50,133 bases of DNA from Hyphococcus sp. (GCA_028281665.1 JANQJK010000020.1:1-50133), one strand, 5' to 3'; shown: positions 24,931 through 35,727, numbered from the stretch's first letter. Numbers and translations are program-made. The notes: generated by a model not told the origin, from the letters alone.

Positions 24931-26022
24931 TCAGAACGCCTTCTGCCAGCCCACCATCAGGGTCAGATCCGTTTCAAGCTGCGGGCCGTTGAGGTTGCGG
25001 TAAAGCGGTTTGCCGACTTCGATGGCGAGGCGGTGCCCTTTGATCAGCCCCGTCTGGCCGGCAAGGTTGATCCCCACCAGGGCTTCTATCACCTCGCCGC
25101 CATGGTTTTCCGGATCCGCGGTCTGCACCGGCGCAGCGATCATCGGATCGGCGCCGGAAATATCGCCCATGGTTGCGCCGCGCAGTCGCGCAGAGAAGGA
25201 AACCCACGGAGCCGGTTCATAAGCCGCCCAGGCCGTCGCTTCATATTTGTTGCCGAGGCGATAGCCCGCTTCGTTACGCTCAAGGCGAATGACGCCGGAG
25301 AGCTGGCCGCCAATGCTCACATCGCCCATGCGCGTCCTCGCCGTCGCTGACGGCTTGAGGTCGAACGTGCCGGAGCCGAGCTGCATGGGATAGGGCAGGC
25401 GCGGCGACGGCGTTGTGTTCATGGGCGTGAGGATCTGGTCGCGCTCGCCGATGGAGCCCGTGGGAATCGAAACGCCGAGGGCGACGTTGACCTGCCGGTG
25501 CTCGTAAGAGCCGTCGTCAAGGCCGACAATCGCTGCAACGGTCGTATCGCCGAAGCCTGTGGTCTCTGTCGTGAAACCGCCGAGGCGCGTTGTCCCCGCC
25601 GGTCCCTGAAAGGTGATGTGGTCCATCTCGCTCGTCATATACATGCCCATGGCCATCAGGGTGACGCGATCGGTGAGCCCGTACATTACGCCGGCCATAT
25701 GCATCTTCATGGTCATGTCGGTTGGAACGACGCGCAGCGTCGGCGGCATGCCGAAAGGGTTCGGCGCCGACGTGACGATATCTTCCGGGGACAGACGATC
25801 GGTTCCGTCGCGGTTGCCGGCCATGTCCATAAAGCTGAAGCGATAGGAGGTCATCCACTCGCCCTGTTTGTGACGATGGTCGGCCATAACGCCGATGGGC
25901 GCATGATCTGTGGCGTAGGTGACATTGCCGCCGTCGCCCTCATGGGCGTTGGCGGGGCTGAAGGCGGGGAGGCAAAAAGCGGCGACAAGCGCCGCACAGG
26001 GTGCAGTAAACTTGGGTTTCAT
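24931..26022 (-). CDS. Methionine-rich outer-membrane protein (MetA/phenol-degradation-like)
   Basis: A 363-residue protein with a signal peptide ending in ANA (about residue 26) followed by HEGDGGN. The body alternates strands and turns and ends in MVGWQKAF, with the terminal Phe of a beta barrel. A Met/His-rich segment (DMTMKMHMAGVMYG, then LMAMGMYMTSEMDH) falls at about residues 103-136. I recall this type as MetA-pathway or 'transporter' proteins. Met-rich stretches often contact copper, and the upstream DUF2946 neighbour points the same way, so metal handling is a reasonable guess. The exact role is unknown. Confidence 0.8.
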   Translation of the reverse strand: MKPKFTAPCAALVAAFCLPAFSPANAHEGDGGNVTYATDHAPIGVMADHRHKQGEWMTSYRFSFMDMAGNRDGTDRLSPEDIVTSAPNPFGMPPTLRVVPTDMTMKMHMAGVMYGLTDRVTLMAMGMYMTSEMDHITFQGPAGTTRLGGFTTETTGFGDTTVAAIVGLDDGSYEHRQVNVALGVSIPTGSIGERDQILTPMNTTPSPRLPYPMQLGSGTFDLKPSATARTRMGDVSIGGQLSGVIRLERNEAGYRLGNKYEATAWAAYEPAPWVSFSARLRGATMGDISGADPMIAAPVQTADPENHGGEVIEALVGINLAGQTGLIKGHRLAIEVGKPLYRNLNGPQLETDLTLMVGWQKAF

Positions 26023-26093
26023 CGGGGTCTCTCAAAGCAATAGGCGCGCCGGCGCTCTCCGTGAGCGGGGTCGGCGCAGGAAAAACGGTTACG

Positions 26094-26504
26094 CTAGATT
26101 GCAGTGAGAGAAACTGGCGGCGCCCGAAGTCCGAGTGGCGGTCCGTGCACCAATGAATGGGCGTTGTCGCGCGCGGGCTTCGGCGCGCGCGACGCATCGG
26201 CAAAAATGAAAGGCAGCGCAATTTGCGCATTCGGCAAGAGGGCGCATGTCGAAACAACGCAAGCGCCGCAATGGCCCTTGGCGGCGCCATCCGTCTCACC
26301 GGAGCCGTCCTCGCCGGCGAGCGCCAGCATTTCCGCAAGCGCCGCCTTCGCCTCAGGCGATACCTTTCCGGAGGGCGCGCAGATCAGGGCGGCGATGTCG
26401 AATGTCGCCGGCGCCGCGGCGGTTGCGATGGGGAGCATCACATGGGCCGCCAGCCCCAGGGCAAGCGCGAACCTTTTCAGAACGGATAGCGACAGCGCAT
26501 TCAT
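26094..26504 (-). CDS. DUF2946 family protein
   Basis: A 136-residue protein with a hydrophobic N-terminal signal or anchor (residues about 8-32) and an Ala-rich body. It contains a Cys-rich motif, GHCGACVVSTCALLP. The C-terminus has the GPPLGLRAPP sequence characteristic of DUF2946. Family members are commonly found beside copper-associated genes. It starts at ATG 26504 and ends 71 bases before the Met-rich outer-membrane gene, so the two are probably one transcription unit. Confidence 0.8.
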   Translation of the reverse strand: MNALSLSVLKRFALALGLAAHVMLPIATAAAPATFDIAALICAPSGKVSPEAKAALAEMLALAGEDGSGETDGAAKGHCGACVVSTCALLPNAQIALPFIFADASRAPKPARDNAHSLVHGPPLGLRAPPVSLTAI

Positions 26505-26709
26505 GACCGGGCGACTAGCGCATCGGCGGCGTCCCTCGTCAAGACGCTGTCCCTTGCGCGAATTGTCGCCATTCCTTGCGGAAAACTAAGGCGCCGGCGG
26601 CCGCTGAGCCGGTAGTCTCGCCCCCCGAGTCGCGCCATAGTCGCCGGTTCGAATCACTCTGGCGCGTCCCCTTGCCGGCGCGACCGATCAAACAGCGAGA
26701 AGATCCGCC

Positions 26710-29517
26710 GTGACGCCTACGGATACCGCCCGCGCCGCCGCCGACAAAGAAGCGGAAGATATCGTCAGCGCTTTGCGTCAGAAAGCCAAGGAAGAAGCCG
26801 AGGCCGGCCGCAGCAATCCTTTCGCGCGGGAAAAAAAGGACAAAGCCAAGACTGTGCGTTCCGCGCCGTCGCCTGCCGCGTCCGACGCCGGCGGAGAAGA
26901 GCCGAGCCGGCCCCCGACGCCCGCTGAAATTGTCAAGATGATGGACGACGCAGCAGCCCGAAGTCAGGATCGCAGACCGGAGGATTCCGGCCGGCGGTCA
27001 TCGAATGTCGCCTCTTTCTGGCTGCTCTGGGGGTTTATTTTCGCAGGGCTCGGCGCCGTCGGCTATGTGGTCCTGACCGCCCGGGAGACCGGCGGGCCCG
27101 GCCTTTTTATCGCCGCCGGCATCGCGCTCCTTGTTGCGCTTTTCGTCGCCGCCGCCGCGGCCCGCATGTTCTCGCCCATGCTGCTTGCCGGCGCCATGCT
27201 GCAACGTGCCGGCGGCAAGACTGCGGAGGAAGCGGCGGAACTTGCCGGCGCGGAAATCCTCGGCGCGCTCGGTCTCGCCGAGCGCGTGCTCGACGCTGAC
27301 AGCGATGCGCGTCTCGTCACCCGTCGCGACGGTGTCGTCACCTATGCGAACAGCGCCTATTTCGATCTTTCGAGGGAGGCGGGCGTCATGGGCCCGGCGG
27401 GCCTGCCCCCGCGCATTGACCGGCTGTTCGCGCAGCAGGGCGCTGAAGCAACCAAGGTCTTTCGCCTTTGCAAGGCGGCGAAAAGCGGCGAGGCCGCCGA
27501 AGAAATCATCTATCAGGTCATGGGCATCGAAGGGGGCGGCGCGCGGCGGCGCTTTGAAGTCAGTACACGGCCTATCCGCGGTTCCGACGAACATGTGGCC
27601 TGGCGCCTCGCCGAGCAGCCGGTCGAAGAAGAACAGCACGACGTTCTCGCCGCCTCCTATGCGGACTTCCCGGAGCCGGTCTTCGCGCTTGAAAAGTCGG
27701 GGCAAATCCCATGGGCGAACGCTGCGATGCGCGAGCGCCTTGGCGCCGCGCGCGGCGACATCCGCCATATTGACGATGTGGTCCTCGGGGAGACGGGCGA
27801 CCTCGCGAGGGCGCTCTGGGCGATCGATCGCACGGAGAACGCAGCGACAGTGCGCCGCACGGATGCGGACCCCGCGGACGCCCATCTCGTCGCCTTTCGT
27901 CGCGGCGGGGTCGGCGAGGGCTTTGTCTGCGTTGAGTTGAAGATCGACGAGCCGGACGACGCCCCGGAAGAAGTGGCCCTCTCCGGCGACATATCGGAAT
28001 CGCCCTTCGGCATCGCCATTATCGACGGCGAAATCAATCGCGACGGTCGCATCATCGAGGCCAACAAGGCGTTTACGGACGTTTTTGGAGGCAAGAAGAA
28101 AAACGCGCCCCTCGCCAAGATGTTCTCACAGGAAACGCTGGAAGAACTTGCCGCCGAAGCCCGCCGCAAGCCCCGCGCCGGCGCCGCGCCCATGGGCGTC
28201 GAGGCCGGTGTCGGCGAAGGCGCCGATGGACGCACATTCGCGCTGTTCCCGAGGCCGGTAAAGCGCCGGCGCGGCTCATACGGTCAGCGCAAAACCCTTC
28301 TTTATTCGGTCGATATTTCCGACCGCAAGCGCATGGAGGAGGACTACGCCCAGGACCAGAAGCTGCGCGGCATCGGCGAGCTGGCGTCAAAGGTCGCCCA
28401 TGACTTCAACAATTACTTGCAGGTGGTGCTCGGTCATTGCGAACGCTTGATGCTGAAACACCCGGCGGGCGATCCGTCCTATCAGGAACTCGTTCAGATC
28501 CGCGAGAATGCGCAGCGCGCCGCGAACACGACCAAGCAGCTTCTCGCCTTTTCGCGCAAGCAGACCCTGAAACGGGAAGTCCTGTCGATCACCGAAGTGC
28601 TGCGCGACTTCTCCCGCTTCCTCACCCGGGCAATCGGGGAGAAAGTGCAGCTCGACCTCGTCAACGGGCGCGCGCTGCCGGCCATCAAGGTCGACAAGTA
28701 TCAGCTTGAAACGGCGATCATGAATCTTGCCGTCAATGCGCGAGACGCGATGGCGCCGGGGGGCGGCAAGCTGACCATCCGCACACGGCGCATTCCCGCC
28801 GACGAGATACCCGACCTGAAATTGCCGAACCTTGCCGAAACCGATCACGTGATGATCGAGGTCGCGGACACAGGCCCGGGCGTGCCGGCGGACATCCAGG
28901 CGAAAATTTTCGACCCGTTTTTTACAACCAAGGAATCGGGGCGCGGCACCGGCCTTGGCCTTTCCACCGTCTATGGCGTCATCCGGCAGATGGGCGGCGC
29001 CATCGCGCTGGAAAGCGAGAAGGGAAAAGGCGCGGCCTTCCGCATCTACCTGCCCGAGCACGACAAGACCGAGGAGCCGGAGGAGCAGTCTGCCGCCCCC
29101 GTCGCGCGCCGGGCCGAGCCCGCCGATCTGACCGGCGCGGGCAGGATCCTCGTGGTGGAGGATGAAGATTCGGTGCGCAACTTCGTGCTCGCGACCCTTG
29201 GAGATTGCGGTTACGAGATCACCGAGGCCGAAGACGGCGAAGACGCCCTTGAGGTCCTTGAAGAAGAGGGCGCCGATTTCGATCTTGTCCTCTCCGACGT
29301 GATGATGAATGTCATGGACGGGCCGACTTTCGTCGCCGAGGCGCGGGAAAAATTCGCTCTGAAGGCCAAGGTCATCTTCATGTCGGCCTATGCGGAGGCG
29401 GCGGTTCGCGATCAGCTCGACCAGATCGAGGGGGCGGGCTACATTCAAAAACCCTTCACGGTGAAGGGCCTTGCGGGGTTGGTGAAACAGACGCTTTATC
29501 CGGCTACGGATGAGTAA
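26710..29517 (+). CDS. cckA: Cell-cycle hybrid histidine kinase CckA
   Basis: CckA sends phosphate through ChpT to CtrA and CpdR and so controls the alphaproteobacterial cell cycle. The 935-residue protein has two membrane helices (about residues 101-150) and PAS-like regions (about 190-540). Its HisKA domain has His564 in [18 protein letters not shown]. The HATPase is intact ([26 protein letters not shown]), and the receiver has Asp863. The [18 protein letters not shown] segment is diagnostic of CckA. The start is GTG 26710. Its place after flhB repeats the order I recall in Caulobacter. GANTC motifs lie at 26627 and 26651. Confidence 0.95.
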   Translation: MTPTDTARAAADKEAEDIVSALRQKAKEEAEAGRSNPFAREKKDKAKTVRSAPSPAASDAGGEEPSRPPTPAEIVKMMDDAAARSQDRRPEDSGRRSSNVASFWLLWGFIFAGLGAVGYVVLTARETGGPGLFIAAGIALLVALFVAAAAARMFSPMLLAGAMLQRAGGKTAEEAAELAGAEILGALGLAERVLDADSDARLVTRRDGVVTYANSAYFDLSREAGVMGPAGLPPRIDRLFAQQGAEATKVFRLCKAAKSGEAAEEIIYQVMGIEGGGARRRFEVSTRPIRGSDEHVAWRLAEQPVEEEQHDVLAASYADFPEPVFALEKSGQIPWANAAMRERLGAARGDIRHIDDVVLGETGDLARALWAIDRTENAATVRRTDADPADAHLVAFRRGGVGEGFVCVELKIDEPDDAPEEVALSGDISESPFGIAIIDGEINRDGRIIEANKAFTDVFGGKKKNAPLAKMFSQETLEELAAEARRKPRAGAAPMGVEAGVGEGADGRTFALFPRPVKRRRGSYGQRKTLLYSVDISDRKRMEEDYAQDQKLRGIGELASKVAHDFNNYLQVVLGHCERLMLKHPAGDPSYQELVQIRENAQRAANTTKQLLAFSRKQTLKREVLSITEVLRDFSRFLTRAIGEKVQLDLVNGRALPAIKVDKYQLETAIMNLAVNARDAMAPGGGKLTIRTRRIPADEIPDLKLPNLAETDHVMIEVADTGPGVPADIQAKIFDPFFTTKESGRGTGLGLSTVYGVIRQMGGAIALESEKGKGAAFRIYLPEHDKTEEPEEQSAAPVARRAEPADLTGAGRILVVEDEDSVRNFVLATLGDCGYEITEAEDGEDALEVLEEEGADFDLVLSDVMMNVMDGPTFVAEAREKFALKAKVIFMSAYAEAAVRDQLDQIEGAGYIQKPFTVKGLAGLVKQTLYPATDE

Positions 29518-29546
29518 GCGGCGGGCGCGCAGAACGGGCGAAGACT

Positions 29547-30251
29547 ATGAGACAGGTCGTTTTCGATCTTGAAACGACGGGATTTCAGTTTTCCAGGGGC
29601 CATCGCATCGTTGAAATCGGCGCGGTGGAACTGGTCAATGGCGCAATCACGGGCCGAAACTTTCACACTTACGTAAATCCCGAAAGGGACATGCCCGAAG
29701 ACGCTTTTCGCGTGCATGGCCTGTCGGAGGCTTTCCTCCGCGACAAGCCGCTCTTTGCCGATCAGGCTGTGGCGCCGGCCTTTTCGAAGTTTGTCGAGGG
29801 CGCCGAGCTGATCGCCCATAACGGGATCGGCTTCGACCTGCCGTTCATTCAGGCTGAGCTTGAGGCGGCGGGCCTGTCGCGTCTCGCCAATGAGATCACC
29901 GATACGATGCTGTTGGCGCGGCGGAAATATCCCGGCGCCCCCGCGAGCCTCGATGCGTTGTGCTCCCGCTTCGGCGTCGACACCAAGGAGCGCGAACGCG
30001 ACGGCCACGGCGCCCTGCTCGATTCCCGTCTTCTTGCAGAAGTCTATATCGAGCTGACCGGCGGCGCCCAGGCGGGCCTGGATTTCGGCCGCATCGGCGG
30101 CGGCGCCGAAGCCGAGGCCGGCGGCGGCTCGGCGCGAAAAACGACGCGAAGCCGGCCGCGCGCCCTTCCCACAAGAATAACGGAAGCGGAAAAATCCGCT
30201 CACGAAGCATTCCTCGACGAAATGGGCGACGACTGCCTGTGGCGGGCCTGA
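29547..30251 (+). CDS. dnaQ: DNA polymerase III subunit epsilon (proofreading exonuclease)
   Basis: The 234-residue protein is a DEDDh 3'-5' exonuclease. FDLETTGFQ carries the first Asp-x-Glu, LIAHNGIGFDLPFI the second Asp, and ERDGHGALLDSRLLAEVY the His and last Asp. The C-terminal tail is Gly/Arg-rich and would carry the alpha-subunit contact. It starts 29 bases after cckA, so the two may be co-transcribed. It converges on hisE with a 23-base gap. Confidence 0.95.
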   Translation: MRQVVFDLETTGFQFSRGHRIVEIGAVELVNGAITGRNFHTYVNPERDMPEDAFRVHGLSEAFLRDKPLFADQAVAPAFSKFVEGAELIAHNGIGFDLPFIQAELEAAGLSRLANEITDTMLLARRKYPGAPASLDALCSRFGVDTKERERDGHGALLDSRLLAEVYIELTGGAQAGLDFGRIGGGAEAEAGGGSARKTTRSRPRALPTRITEAEKSAHEAFLDEMGDDCLWRA

Positions 30252-30274
30252 GCGGGGCCCTCAGCGCCGCAGGG

Positions 30275-30607
30275 TCAGCTTTTTCGGGCGGCCTTTTCGT
30301 CGAGGCCTGACGTTCCCTCCCGGGCGCTGAGCGCCGCGGCGACGGCGTCCGGCGATACGCCTGCGGCGGCAAGCGTGACCAGCAGATGATAGAGCACGTC
30401 CGCGGCTTCCGCCGTCAGTTCTTCCGGTTTGTCGCCGGTTGCGGCGATGATCGCCTCGACCGCCTCCTCGCCGAATTTGCGCGCGCAATGTTCGGCGCCT
30501 CTGCCGAGCAATTGTGCAGTGTACGAACTGTCGGTGGCCGCGCCTTTTCGCGCCTCGATGGTCTTGCAGAGCCGGTCAAGAACGACGCCGAGCGTGTTGC
30601 TGGTCAT
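30275..30607 (-). CDS. hisE: Phosphoribosyl-ATP diphosphatase HisE
   Basis: HisE removes pyrophosphate from phosphoribosyl-ATP, the second step of histidine synthesis. The 110-residue protein has the MazG-like [15 protein letters not shown] and [13 protein letters not shown] helices with the acidic metal ligands. Its start overlaps the hisF stop (30604-30607, ATGA). It is the last gene of the minus-strand his operon. Confidence 0.95.
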   Translation of the reverse strand: MTSNTLGVVLDRLCKTIEARKGAATDSSYTAQLLGRGAEHCARKFGEEAVEAIIAATGDKPEELTAEAADVLYHLLVTLAAAGVSPDAVAAALSAREGTSGLDEKAARKS

Positions 30608-31398
30608 AGACTCGCCTTAGCGGCCTCGCCTGCGCCCGGCAAGGGCCTGGCGGGCAGTCCTGCGTCGGCGAGGGCTGTGCGCACCTCATCGATCGACACC
30701 TCGCCGAAATGAAAGATCGAGGCGGCGAGGACGGCGTTGGCGCCGCCTTCGTGGACGGCCTCGACCATATGGGCCGCCGATCCCGCGCCGCCGGACGCAA
30801 TCACCGGCACGGTGACGGCGGTCGTAATGGCGCGGGTCAGGGCGATATCGAAGCCCGATTTCGTGCCGTCGCGGTCCATGGAGGTGAGGAGGATTTCCCC
30901 TGCCCCGCGGGCGACGACGTCTTTCGCGAAGCCCACCGCGTCAATGCCGGTGCGTTCCCGGCCCCCATGGGTGAAGATCTCCCAGCGCCCTTCGCCCGTT
31001 CGTTTGGCGTCGATGGCGACGACGACGCATTGGGCGCCGAAGCGGTTCGCTGCGGCGTTGATTACGTCCGGGTCGTTGACCGCCGCGGTGTTGACCGCGA
31101 CCTTGTCGGCGCCTGCGAGGAGAAGGTTGCGGAAATCCTCCGGCGAGCGCACCCCGCCGCCAACCGTCAGCGGCATGAAACAGCGCTCCGCGACGGAGCC
31201 GACGACATCGAGCAGGATGCCGCGCCCTTCGTGGCTCGCGGAGATGTCGAGAAAACACAACTCATCCGCATGCGCACGATCATAGGCCTCGGCCGCCGCC
31301 ACCGGGTCCCCGGCGTCGCGCAGGTTTACGAAGTTGACGCCTTTGACGACGCGGCCGTCTTTGACGTCAAGGCAGGGGATGATCCGTGTCGCGAGCAT
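30604..31398 (-). CDS. hisF: Imidazole glycerol phosphate synthase subunit HisF
   Basis: HisF is the cyclase half of IGP synthase and pairs with HisH. The 264-residue TIM barrel begins [23 protein letters not shown], which carries the catalytic Asp11, and has [10 protein letters not shown] and [15 protein letters not shown] (second Asp). It starts at ATG 31398, inside the last 32 bases of the upstream CYTH-CHAD gene. This overlap suggests translational coupling. Confidence 0.97.
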   Translation of the reverse strand: MLATRIIPCLDVKDGRVVKGVNFVNLRDAGDPVAAAEAYDRAHADELCFLDISASHEGRGILLDVVGSVAERCFMPLTVGGGVRSPEDFRNLLLAGADKVAVNTAAVNDPDVINAAANRFGAQCVVVAIDAKRTGEGRWEIFTHGGRERTGIDAVGFAKDVVARGAGEILLTSMDRDGTKSGFDIALTRAITTAVTVPVIASGGAGSAAHMVEAVHEGGANAVLAASIFHFGEVSIDEVRTALADAGLPARPLPGAGEAAKASL

Positions 31399-32938
31399 TT
31401 TCCTCTCGCCAGAAAGGCGGTGTCTTGTCGAATAATTCCCACGCCCGGTCAATCTCCGCGACGGCGGCCTCCGCTTCCGCGGCTTTGAACCCGGCGACGA
31501 AACCAGCCGCGCGCATCGCATCGGCGCCGGCGCCCGCCCCGGTTTCCTCCGCCAGCCGTTGTGCGACGACTGCGTCGTTGACGGCGCCCAGAGCCTCCTG
31601 CAGGCGCGACAGCGCGCGCATATAGGGCTTTCGCGTCTCCCGCGGATAAAGCGGTCCCAGCATTTGCGCTGCGTAGCGCTGCTTTTTCAAAGCGATGCGC
31701 AAGGGGTGGCGCGCGGCGAGTTCGGTCCGGTCCATGGCGGCCTCGGCCTTGCGCGCGCGCTTCACCGCCTTGTCGAGCGCGATTGGCGCGAAGGCTTTCA
31801 GCGGTCCCAAACCTTTTTCATTGGCTTCGGCCCGCCATGGCGCCAGCACGCCGGCCTCAAGCAGGTCGAGGAGGAAATGGGTGAATGACTTGTCGGCGAT
31901 AACGGCGTGCGCGTCCGCCCAAGCCGCGGCGCGCATGGCTTCGGCGCCCGCCCGCAGGGCGGCTGCGCCGGGCGGCGTGTGATAGCGGGAGAAAACATCC
32001 GGCAGGGTTTCGCCGAGAAAGACGTCTAGGTCGCGGGCCGGCCCGAGGGCCTGCGCAATCGCCCGGGCGCGCCGGGTCAGCGCGTAGAGAACGTCCGTGT
32101 CGACGGCGCGCCTGAAGGTGCGCTCGACCGCGCGAAACCGGCGGAGCGCCACCCGCATCTGGTGGACGCCTTCGACCGCACGAATGTCGAGCAGCGGCTC
32201 CTGTATCCTGACAATGCGTATGGCAATGGCGGCGAGCATGGCTTGCAGTGCATCGACCGCGGGCTCGTCCGGGTCGACCACAGGCTTTTCCAGCTTGGCA
32301 ATCGCGTATGTGTCGCCGGCGCCCACCGCCAGCGCCGTTTCCAGCTTGGTTCGGGCGGCGAGGCGAACGGGCGCGTTATCCGCCAGCAGGCGACCGAGGC
32401 TGAACAGGTCCGCCATATTTCCGGCTTTGAACTCGATCTCGATTTCGGCGATGGGCGCCTGTCCGCCCGGCCCGTTCCCGACCCCTTGCGCGCGCGCGGC
32501 CCCCAGATCGACGGCGATCTCGAAGTCGGACCCGGCGAACTTTGCCGGCTGCGCCCAGCGGTCGACGCGAGTTTCGGCGATTTCGGCGAGCGCGTCCGCA
32601 TGCTTTTTGAGAATTTCGTCAATTTCGTCGTCCCCGGCCGATTGAGGGAAGGCCTCGCCATCCTCGATCTCGCGCTCGAACTCCTCGCGCACGATTGCGC
32701 CCGCGGCGGTGGCGCGTTTCACGGTCTGAATCCGCTTTCCGGACTCTTCGCGCAGGCGCAGAGCGATGCCCTCATCGGCGAGATCGCCCCCGGCAGTGTC
32801 GTAATAAGTGGACCGCAACCGCGCCCAGCGCCCGTCCCCGGTCGCCAAAGCCCTCAGAAAGCGAGCATTTTGCAGGCCTGCAATGTCCTGCGGCGCGCCG
32901 GTAAACTTCAATTCGAGCTCAAAAGGCCCACGCCCCAT
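31367..32938 (-). CDS. CYTH and CHAD domain-containing protein
   Basis: A 523-residue cytoplasmic protein. The N-terminal CYTH (triphosphate tunnel) domain, residues about 5-210, has the signature ELELKF. The C-terminal CHAD domain, residues about 230-510, has [19 protein letters not shown] and [17 protein letters not shown], helices rich in His and Arg. CYTH domains bind triphosphates or polyphosphate and CHAD domains bind polyphosphate. The combination suggests inorganic (poly)phosphate binding or hydrolysis. It sits inside the his operon between hisA and hisF, overlapping hisF by 32 bases. Confidence 0.93.
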   Translation of the reverse strand: MGRGPFELELKFTGAPQDIAGLQNARFLRALATGDGRWARLRSTYYDTAGGDLADEGIALRLREESGKRIQTVKRATAAGAIVREEFEREIEDGEAFPQSAGDDEIDEILKKHADALAEIAETRVDRWAQPAKFAGSDFEIAVDLGAARAQGVGNGPGGQAPIAEIEIEFKAGNMADLFSLGRLLADNAPVRLAARTKLETALAVGAGDTYAIAKLEKPVVDPDEPAVDALQAMLAAIAIRIVRIQEPLLDIRAVEGVHQMRVALRRFRAVERTFRRAVDTDVLYALTRRARAIAQALGPARDLDVFLGETLPDVFSRYHTPPGAAALRAGAEAMRAAAWADAHAVIADKSFTHFLLDLLEAGVLAPWRAEANEKGLGPLKAFAPIALDKAVKRARKAEAAMDRTELAARHPLRIALKKQRYAAQMLGPLYPRETRKPYMRALSRLQEALGAVNDAVVAQRLAEETGAGAGADAMRAAGFVAGFKAAEAEAAVAEIDRAWELFDKTPPFWREENARDTDHPLP

Positions 32939-33031
32939 CGTCGGCTGTTACTCCACTTAACCCCGGGCTGAACATCAGCCGGCCCTACCTTACAGAACAG
33001 GGCCCGTTTCCCCAATGATTATGCGTGGTCG

Positions 33032-33763
33032 CTATGGTTGCGCCGCCTTGACCGCTTCGGCCGGGTCGATCCGGCCGTCATAAAGCGCGCGGCCGATAAT
33101 CGCCCCGTCAATGCCCTCGCCGGCGCCGGCAAGGGCCGCGATGTCATCGACGGAGGCCACCCCGCCGGACGCGATGACGGGTATGGCCACCGCATCGGCG
33201 AGCGCTGCGGTCGCCTCCACATTGACGCCCGTCAGCGCGCCGTCCCGTGAGATGTCGGTAAAGACGATTGCGGCAACCCCCTGGTCTTCATAGCGTTTTG
33301 CAATCTCCGCCGGCGTATGGCCGGTGTCGCCATCCCAGCCGTCGGTCTTGACCCGGCCGTCGCGGGCGTCGACCCCGACGGCGACGCCGCCGGGAAAGGC
33401 GCGGGCGGCTTCGGCGACGAATGCCGGGTCCCTGACGGCCGCCGTTCCCAGGATGACGCGGGTGAGCCCGAGGCCAAGCCAGCGCTCCACAGCGGCCATA
33501 TCGCGAATGCCGCCTCCAAGCTGCGACTTAACGCCCGTCGCCCCGAGAATGGCCGCCACGGCGTCTGCATTCCTGGACCGGCCGGCGAAGGCGCCGTCGA
33601 GATCGACAATATGGATCCAGTCAAAGCCGGCGTCGGCGAACTGGCGCGCCTGATCCGCTGGGTCTTCATTATAGACCGTCGCCTTCTCCATACGGCCGTG
33701 AAGGAGGCGCACGCACTGGCCGTTTTTTAGATCGATCGCCGGGTAAAGGGTGAGCGCGGTCAT
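33032..33763 (-). CDS. hisA: HisA, ProFAR isomerase (1-(5-phosphoribosyl)-5-[(5-phosphoribosylamino)methylideneamino]imidazole-4-carboxamide isomerase)
   Basis: HisA is the ProFAR isomerase of histidine synthesis, 243 residues. The barrel starts [17 protein letters not shown] with the first catalytic Asp, and has SQLGGGIRD and [18 protein letters not shown] with the second Asp. It lies 4 bases downstream of hisH. The next gene on the strand is CYTH-CHAD after 93 bases rather than hisF. Confidence 0.97.
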   Translation of the reverse strand: MTALTLYPAIDLKNGQCVRLLHGRMEKATVYNEDPADQARQFADAGFDWIHIVDLDGAFAGRSRNADAVAAILGATGVKSQLGGGIRDMAAVERWLGLGLTRVILGTAAVRDPAFVAEAARAFPGGVAVGVDARDGRVKTDGWDGDTGHTPAEIAKRYEDQGVAAIVFTDISRDGALTGVNVEATAALADAVAIPVIASGGVASVDDIAALAGAGEGIDGAIIGRALYDGRIDPAEAVKAAQP

Positions 33764-33767
33764 ACTC

Positions 33768-34406
33768 TTACGGGCTCCACTTCAGGAAGCCGGCGATCAG
33801 GCCAACGCCGGCGGACTGACTTTTCTCCGGGTGAAACTGAACGCCGAGGAGATTGTCCCGGCCGACAGCTGCGACGCGTTCTCCGCCGTGGTCCGTAACC
33901 CCATAAATATGCGCATCATTTTCAGGTTCGAAATGAAACGAATGGGCGAAATAAAACGACTTTCCGTCCAGCAGATTAGATACGCCTCCCCGCGCCGGGC
34001 CGCTGACTGTGTTCCATCCCATATGCGGGATTTCGACGTCTGCGGCCTCAATCGGAACCACATGGCCGGGGATCCATCCGAGGCCGGCGTGGTCTCCGAA
34101 TTCAAGGCCGTTTTCCGCAAGCATCTGCATGCCGACGCAGATCCCGAGAAAGGGCTGCCTGCGCACCAGGGCCGCATGCTCAAGCGCCTCGATCACCCCA
34201 TCGCGGGCTTTCAGTCCTTCCATGCAGGCGGCGAAGGCGCCGACGCCCGGCAGGGCGATGCGGTCGGCCGCGGCGACGATGTCCGCTTCGTCGGTCACGT
34301 TTATTGTCGCCGCGATCCCGCTTTCGGATGCTGCGCGTTCGAATGCGCGGGCAACCGATCGGAGATTGCCGGACCCGTAATCAATGATGGCGACCGATTG
34401 TGACAT
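33768..34406 (-). CDS. hisH: Imidazole glycerol phosphate synthase subunit HisH
   Basis: HisH is the glutamine amidotransferase half of IGP synthase, 212 residues. The nucleophile Cys is in [11 protein letters not shown], followed by GLGWIPG, and the His-Glu of the triad are in [13 protein letters not shown]. It is followed closely by hisA (4-base gap) and preceded by hisB (41-base gap). Confidence 0.97.
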   Translation of the reverse strand: MSQSVAIIDYGSGNLRSVARAFERAASESGIAATINVTDEADIVAAADRIALPGVGAFAACMEGLKARDGVIEALEHAALVRRQPFLGICVGMQMLAENGLEFGDHAGLGWIPGHVVPIEAADVEIPHMGWNTVSGPARGGVSNLLDGKSFYFAHSFHFEPENDAHIYGVTDHGGERVAAVGRDNLLGVQFHPEKSQSAGVGLIAGFLKWSP

Positions 34407-34447
34407 GGCGCGCTTTTAGCGGCGCCGCAGCAAAGGGCAAAGCGGAA

Positions 34448-35041
34448 TTACCCGCCCAGCACGCCTTTCGTCGACGGCGCTTCGGCGCCGGCCCGGGGGT
34501 CGTTTTCCGCGGCGTCGCGGAAAGCCCGTGCGGTTGCTTTGAAACAGCTCTCAATGATGTGGTGGCAATTGTCGCCGTAAAGGTTGTCTACGTGGAGGCA
34601 GACGCCGGCATTGGTTGCAAAGGCGTGGAACCACTCCTTGAAGAGTTCGGTGTCCATATCGCCGACTCTGGGCTGCGGAAACTGGACGCGCCAGATCAGG
34701 TATGGCCGCTTCGATATGTCGATCACCGCCCGCGACAGGGTTTCGTCCATGGCGATATAGGCCTGCGAAAAACGGCGAATGCCGGCGCAGTCGCCGAGCG
34801 CCTTGGCCACAGTCTGGCCCATGACGATGCCCACATCTTCAACCGTGTGGTGCATGTCGATATGCAGATCGCCCTCGGCGCGCACCTTCAGGTCGACCCG
34901 CGCATGTTTTGCGAAGGCTTCGAGCATGTGATCGAAAAACCCGATCCCGGTTTCGATGTCGTAATCGCCGACACCGTCGATTTCGAGTGCGACGAATATT
35001 TCCGTCTCGCGGGTCTTTCGTTCTACCGTGGCGGCGCGCAT
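34448..35041 (-). CDS. hisB: Imidazoleglycerol-phosphate dehydratase HisB
   Basis: The dehydratase of histidine synthesis, 197 residues. Metal-binding blocks are visible: [23 protein letters not shown], and [10 protein letters not shown] near the C-terminus. It is the monofunctional type without a phosphatase domain. It is the first gene of the minus-strand his operon and diverges from hslV, so the promoter must lie in the 113 bases between them. Confidence 0.97.
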   Translation of the reverse strand: MRAATVERKTRETEIFVALEIDGVGDYDIETGIGFFDHMLEAFAKHARVDLKVRAEGDLHIDMHHTVEDVGIVMGQTVAKALGDCAGIRRFSQAYIAMDETLSRAVIDISKRPYLIWRVQFPQPRVGDMDTELFKEWFHAFATNAGVCLHVDNLYGDNCHHIIESCFKATARAFRDAAENDPRAGAEAPSTKGVLGG

Positions 35042-35058
35042 ATCACTGCTTTCGGTTC

Positions 35059-35081
35059 TGTCCGTATGGATTCCGCGGACA
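35059..35081. promoter_or_regulatory. Inverted repeat between divergent hisB and hslV
   Basis: TGTCCG at 35059-35064 and CGGACA at 35076-35081 form a perfect 6+6 dyad with an 11-base spacer, 18 bases outside the hisB start. Its placement suits an operator, but no known regulator matches. Confidence 0.3.
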
Positions 35082-35154
35082 TACTATCGTGATGAGGATA
35101 ATGAAAGATGATCAATGCGTCCAATGATTTAGCGGGTTTCGGGGCGCGTCGGTC

Positions 35155-35727
35155 ATGACTGTGCCGGGCATGACCTCAAACGCCGATCGTCCCGCCATGC
35201 ACGCCACGACCATCCTGACCGTCAGGCGCAACGGCGCGGTCGCCATCGGCGGCGACGGCCAGGTCAGCCTCGGCGAGACCGTCGTCAAGGGCGATGCCCG
35301 CAAGGTCCGCCGTCTTGCGGGCGACAAGGTGATCTGCGGGTTCGCCGGCGCGACCGCCGATGCGTTCACGCTGCTTGAGCGGCTCGATGCGAAGCTTGAG
35401 CAGTATCCCGGTCAGCTAACGCGCGCATCGGTCGAACTCGCAAAGGACTGGCGCACGGATCGATATCTGCGCCGTCTCGAAGCGATGATCATTGTTGCGG
35501 ACAAGGACGTGACGCTGACGCTTTCCGGCGCCGGCGATGTGATCGAGCCGGAGCTTGGCGTTGCAGCCATCGGCTCGGGAGGAGACTTCGCCCGCGCGGC
35601 GGCGCGGGCGCTGCTTGCGGAAACCGACCTTGGCGCGGCCGACATTGTAAAAAAGGCGATGGCGATCGCGGCTTCGATTTGCGTTTACACCAACGAGTCG
35701 CTGACGCTGGAAACAATCGACCCATAG
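35155..35727 (+). CDS. hslV: ATP-dependent protease proteolytic subunit HslV
   Basis: HslV is the proteasome-like peptidase of the HslUV complex. The 190-residue frame contains [10 protein letters not shown], which aligns with the mature N-terminus of the family, making Thr18 the likely nucleophile after removal of a propeptide of about 17 residues. [22 protein letters not shown] and [14 protein letters not shown] are conserved. The true start could be a later Met (residue 6 or 15), so the propeptide length is uncertain. hslU follows after 68 bases. Confidence 0.96.
   Translation: MTVPGMTSNADRPAMHATTILTVRRNGAVAIGGDGQVSLGETVVKGDARKVRRLAGDKVICGFAGATADAFTLLERLDAKLEQYPGQLTRASVELAKDWRTDRYLRRLEAMIIVADKDVTLTLSGAGDVIEPELGVAAIGSGGDFARAAARALLAETDLGAADIVKKAMAIAASICVYTNESLTLETIDP

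Noticed and set aside
26635-26680. T-loop-like GGTTCGAATC upstream of cckA, suggesting a tRNA
   Set aside because: The bases on either side do not form a T stem (GCCGG against CACTC) and no acceptor or anticodon stem can be built. Treated as chance.
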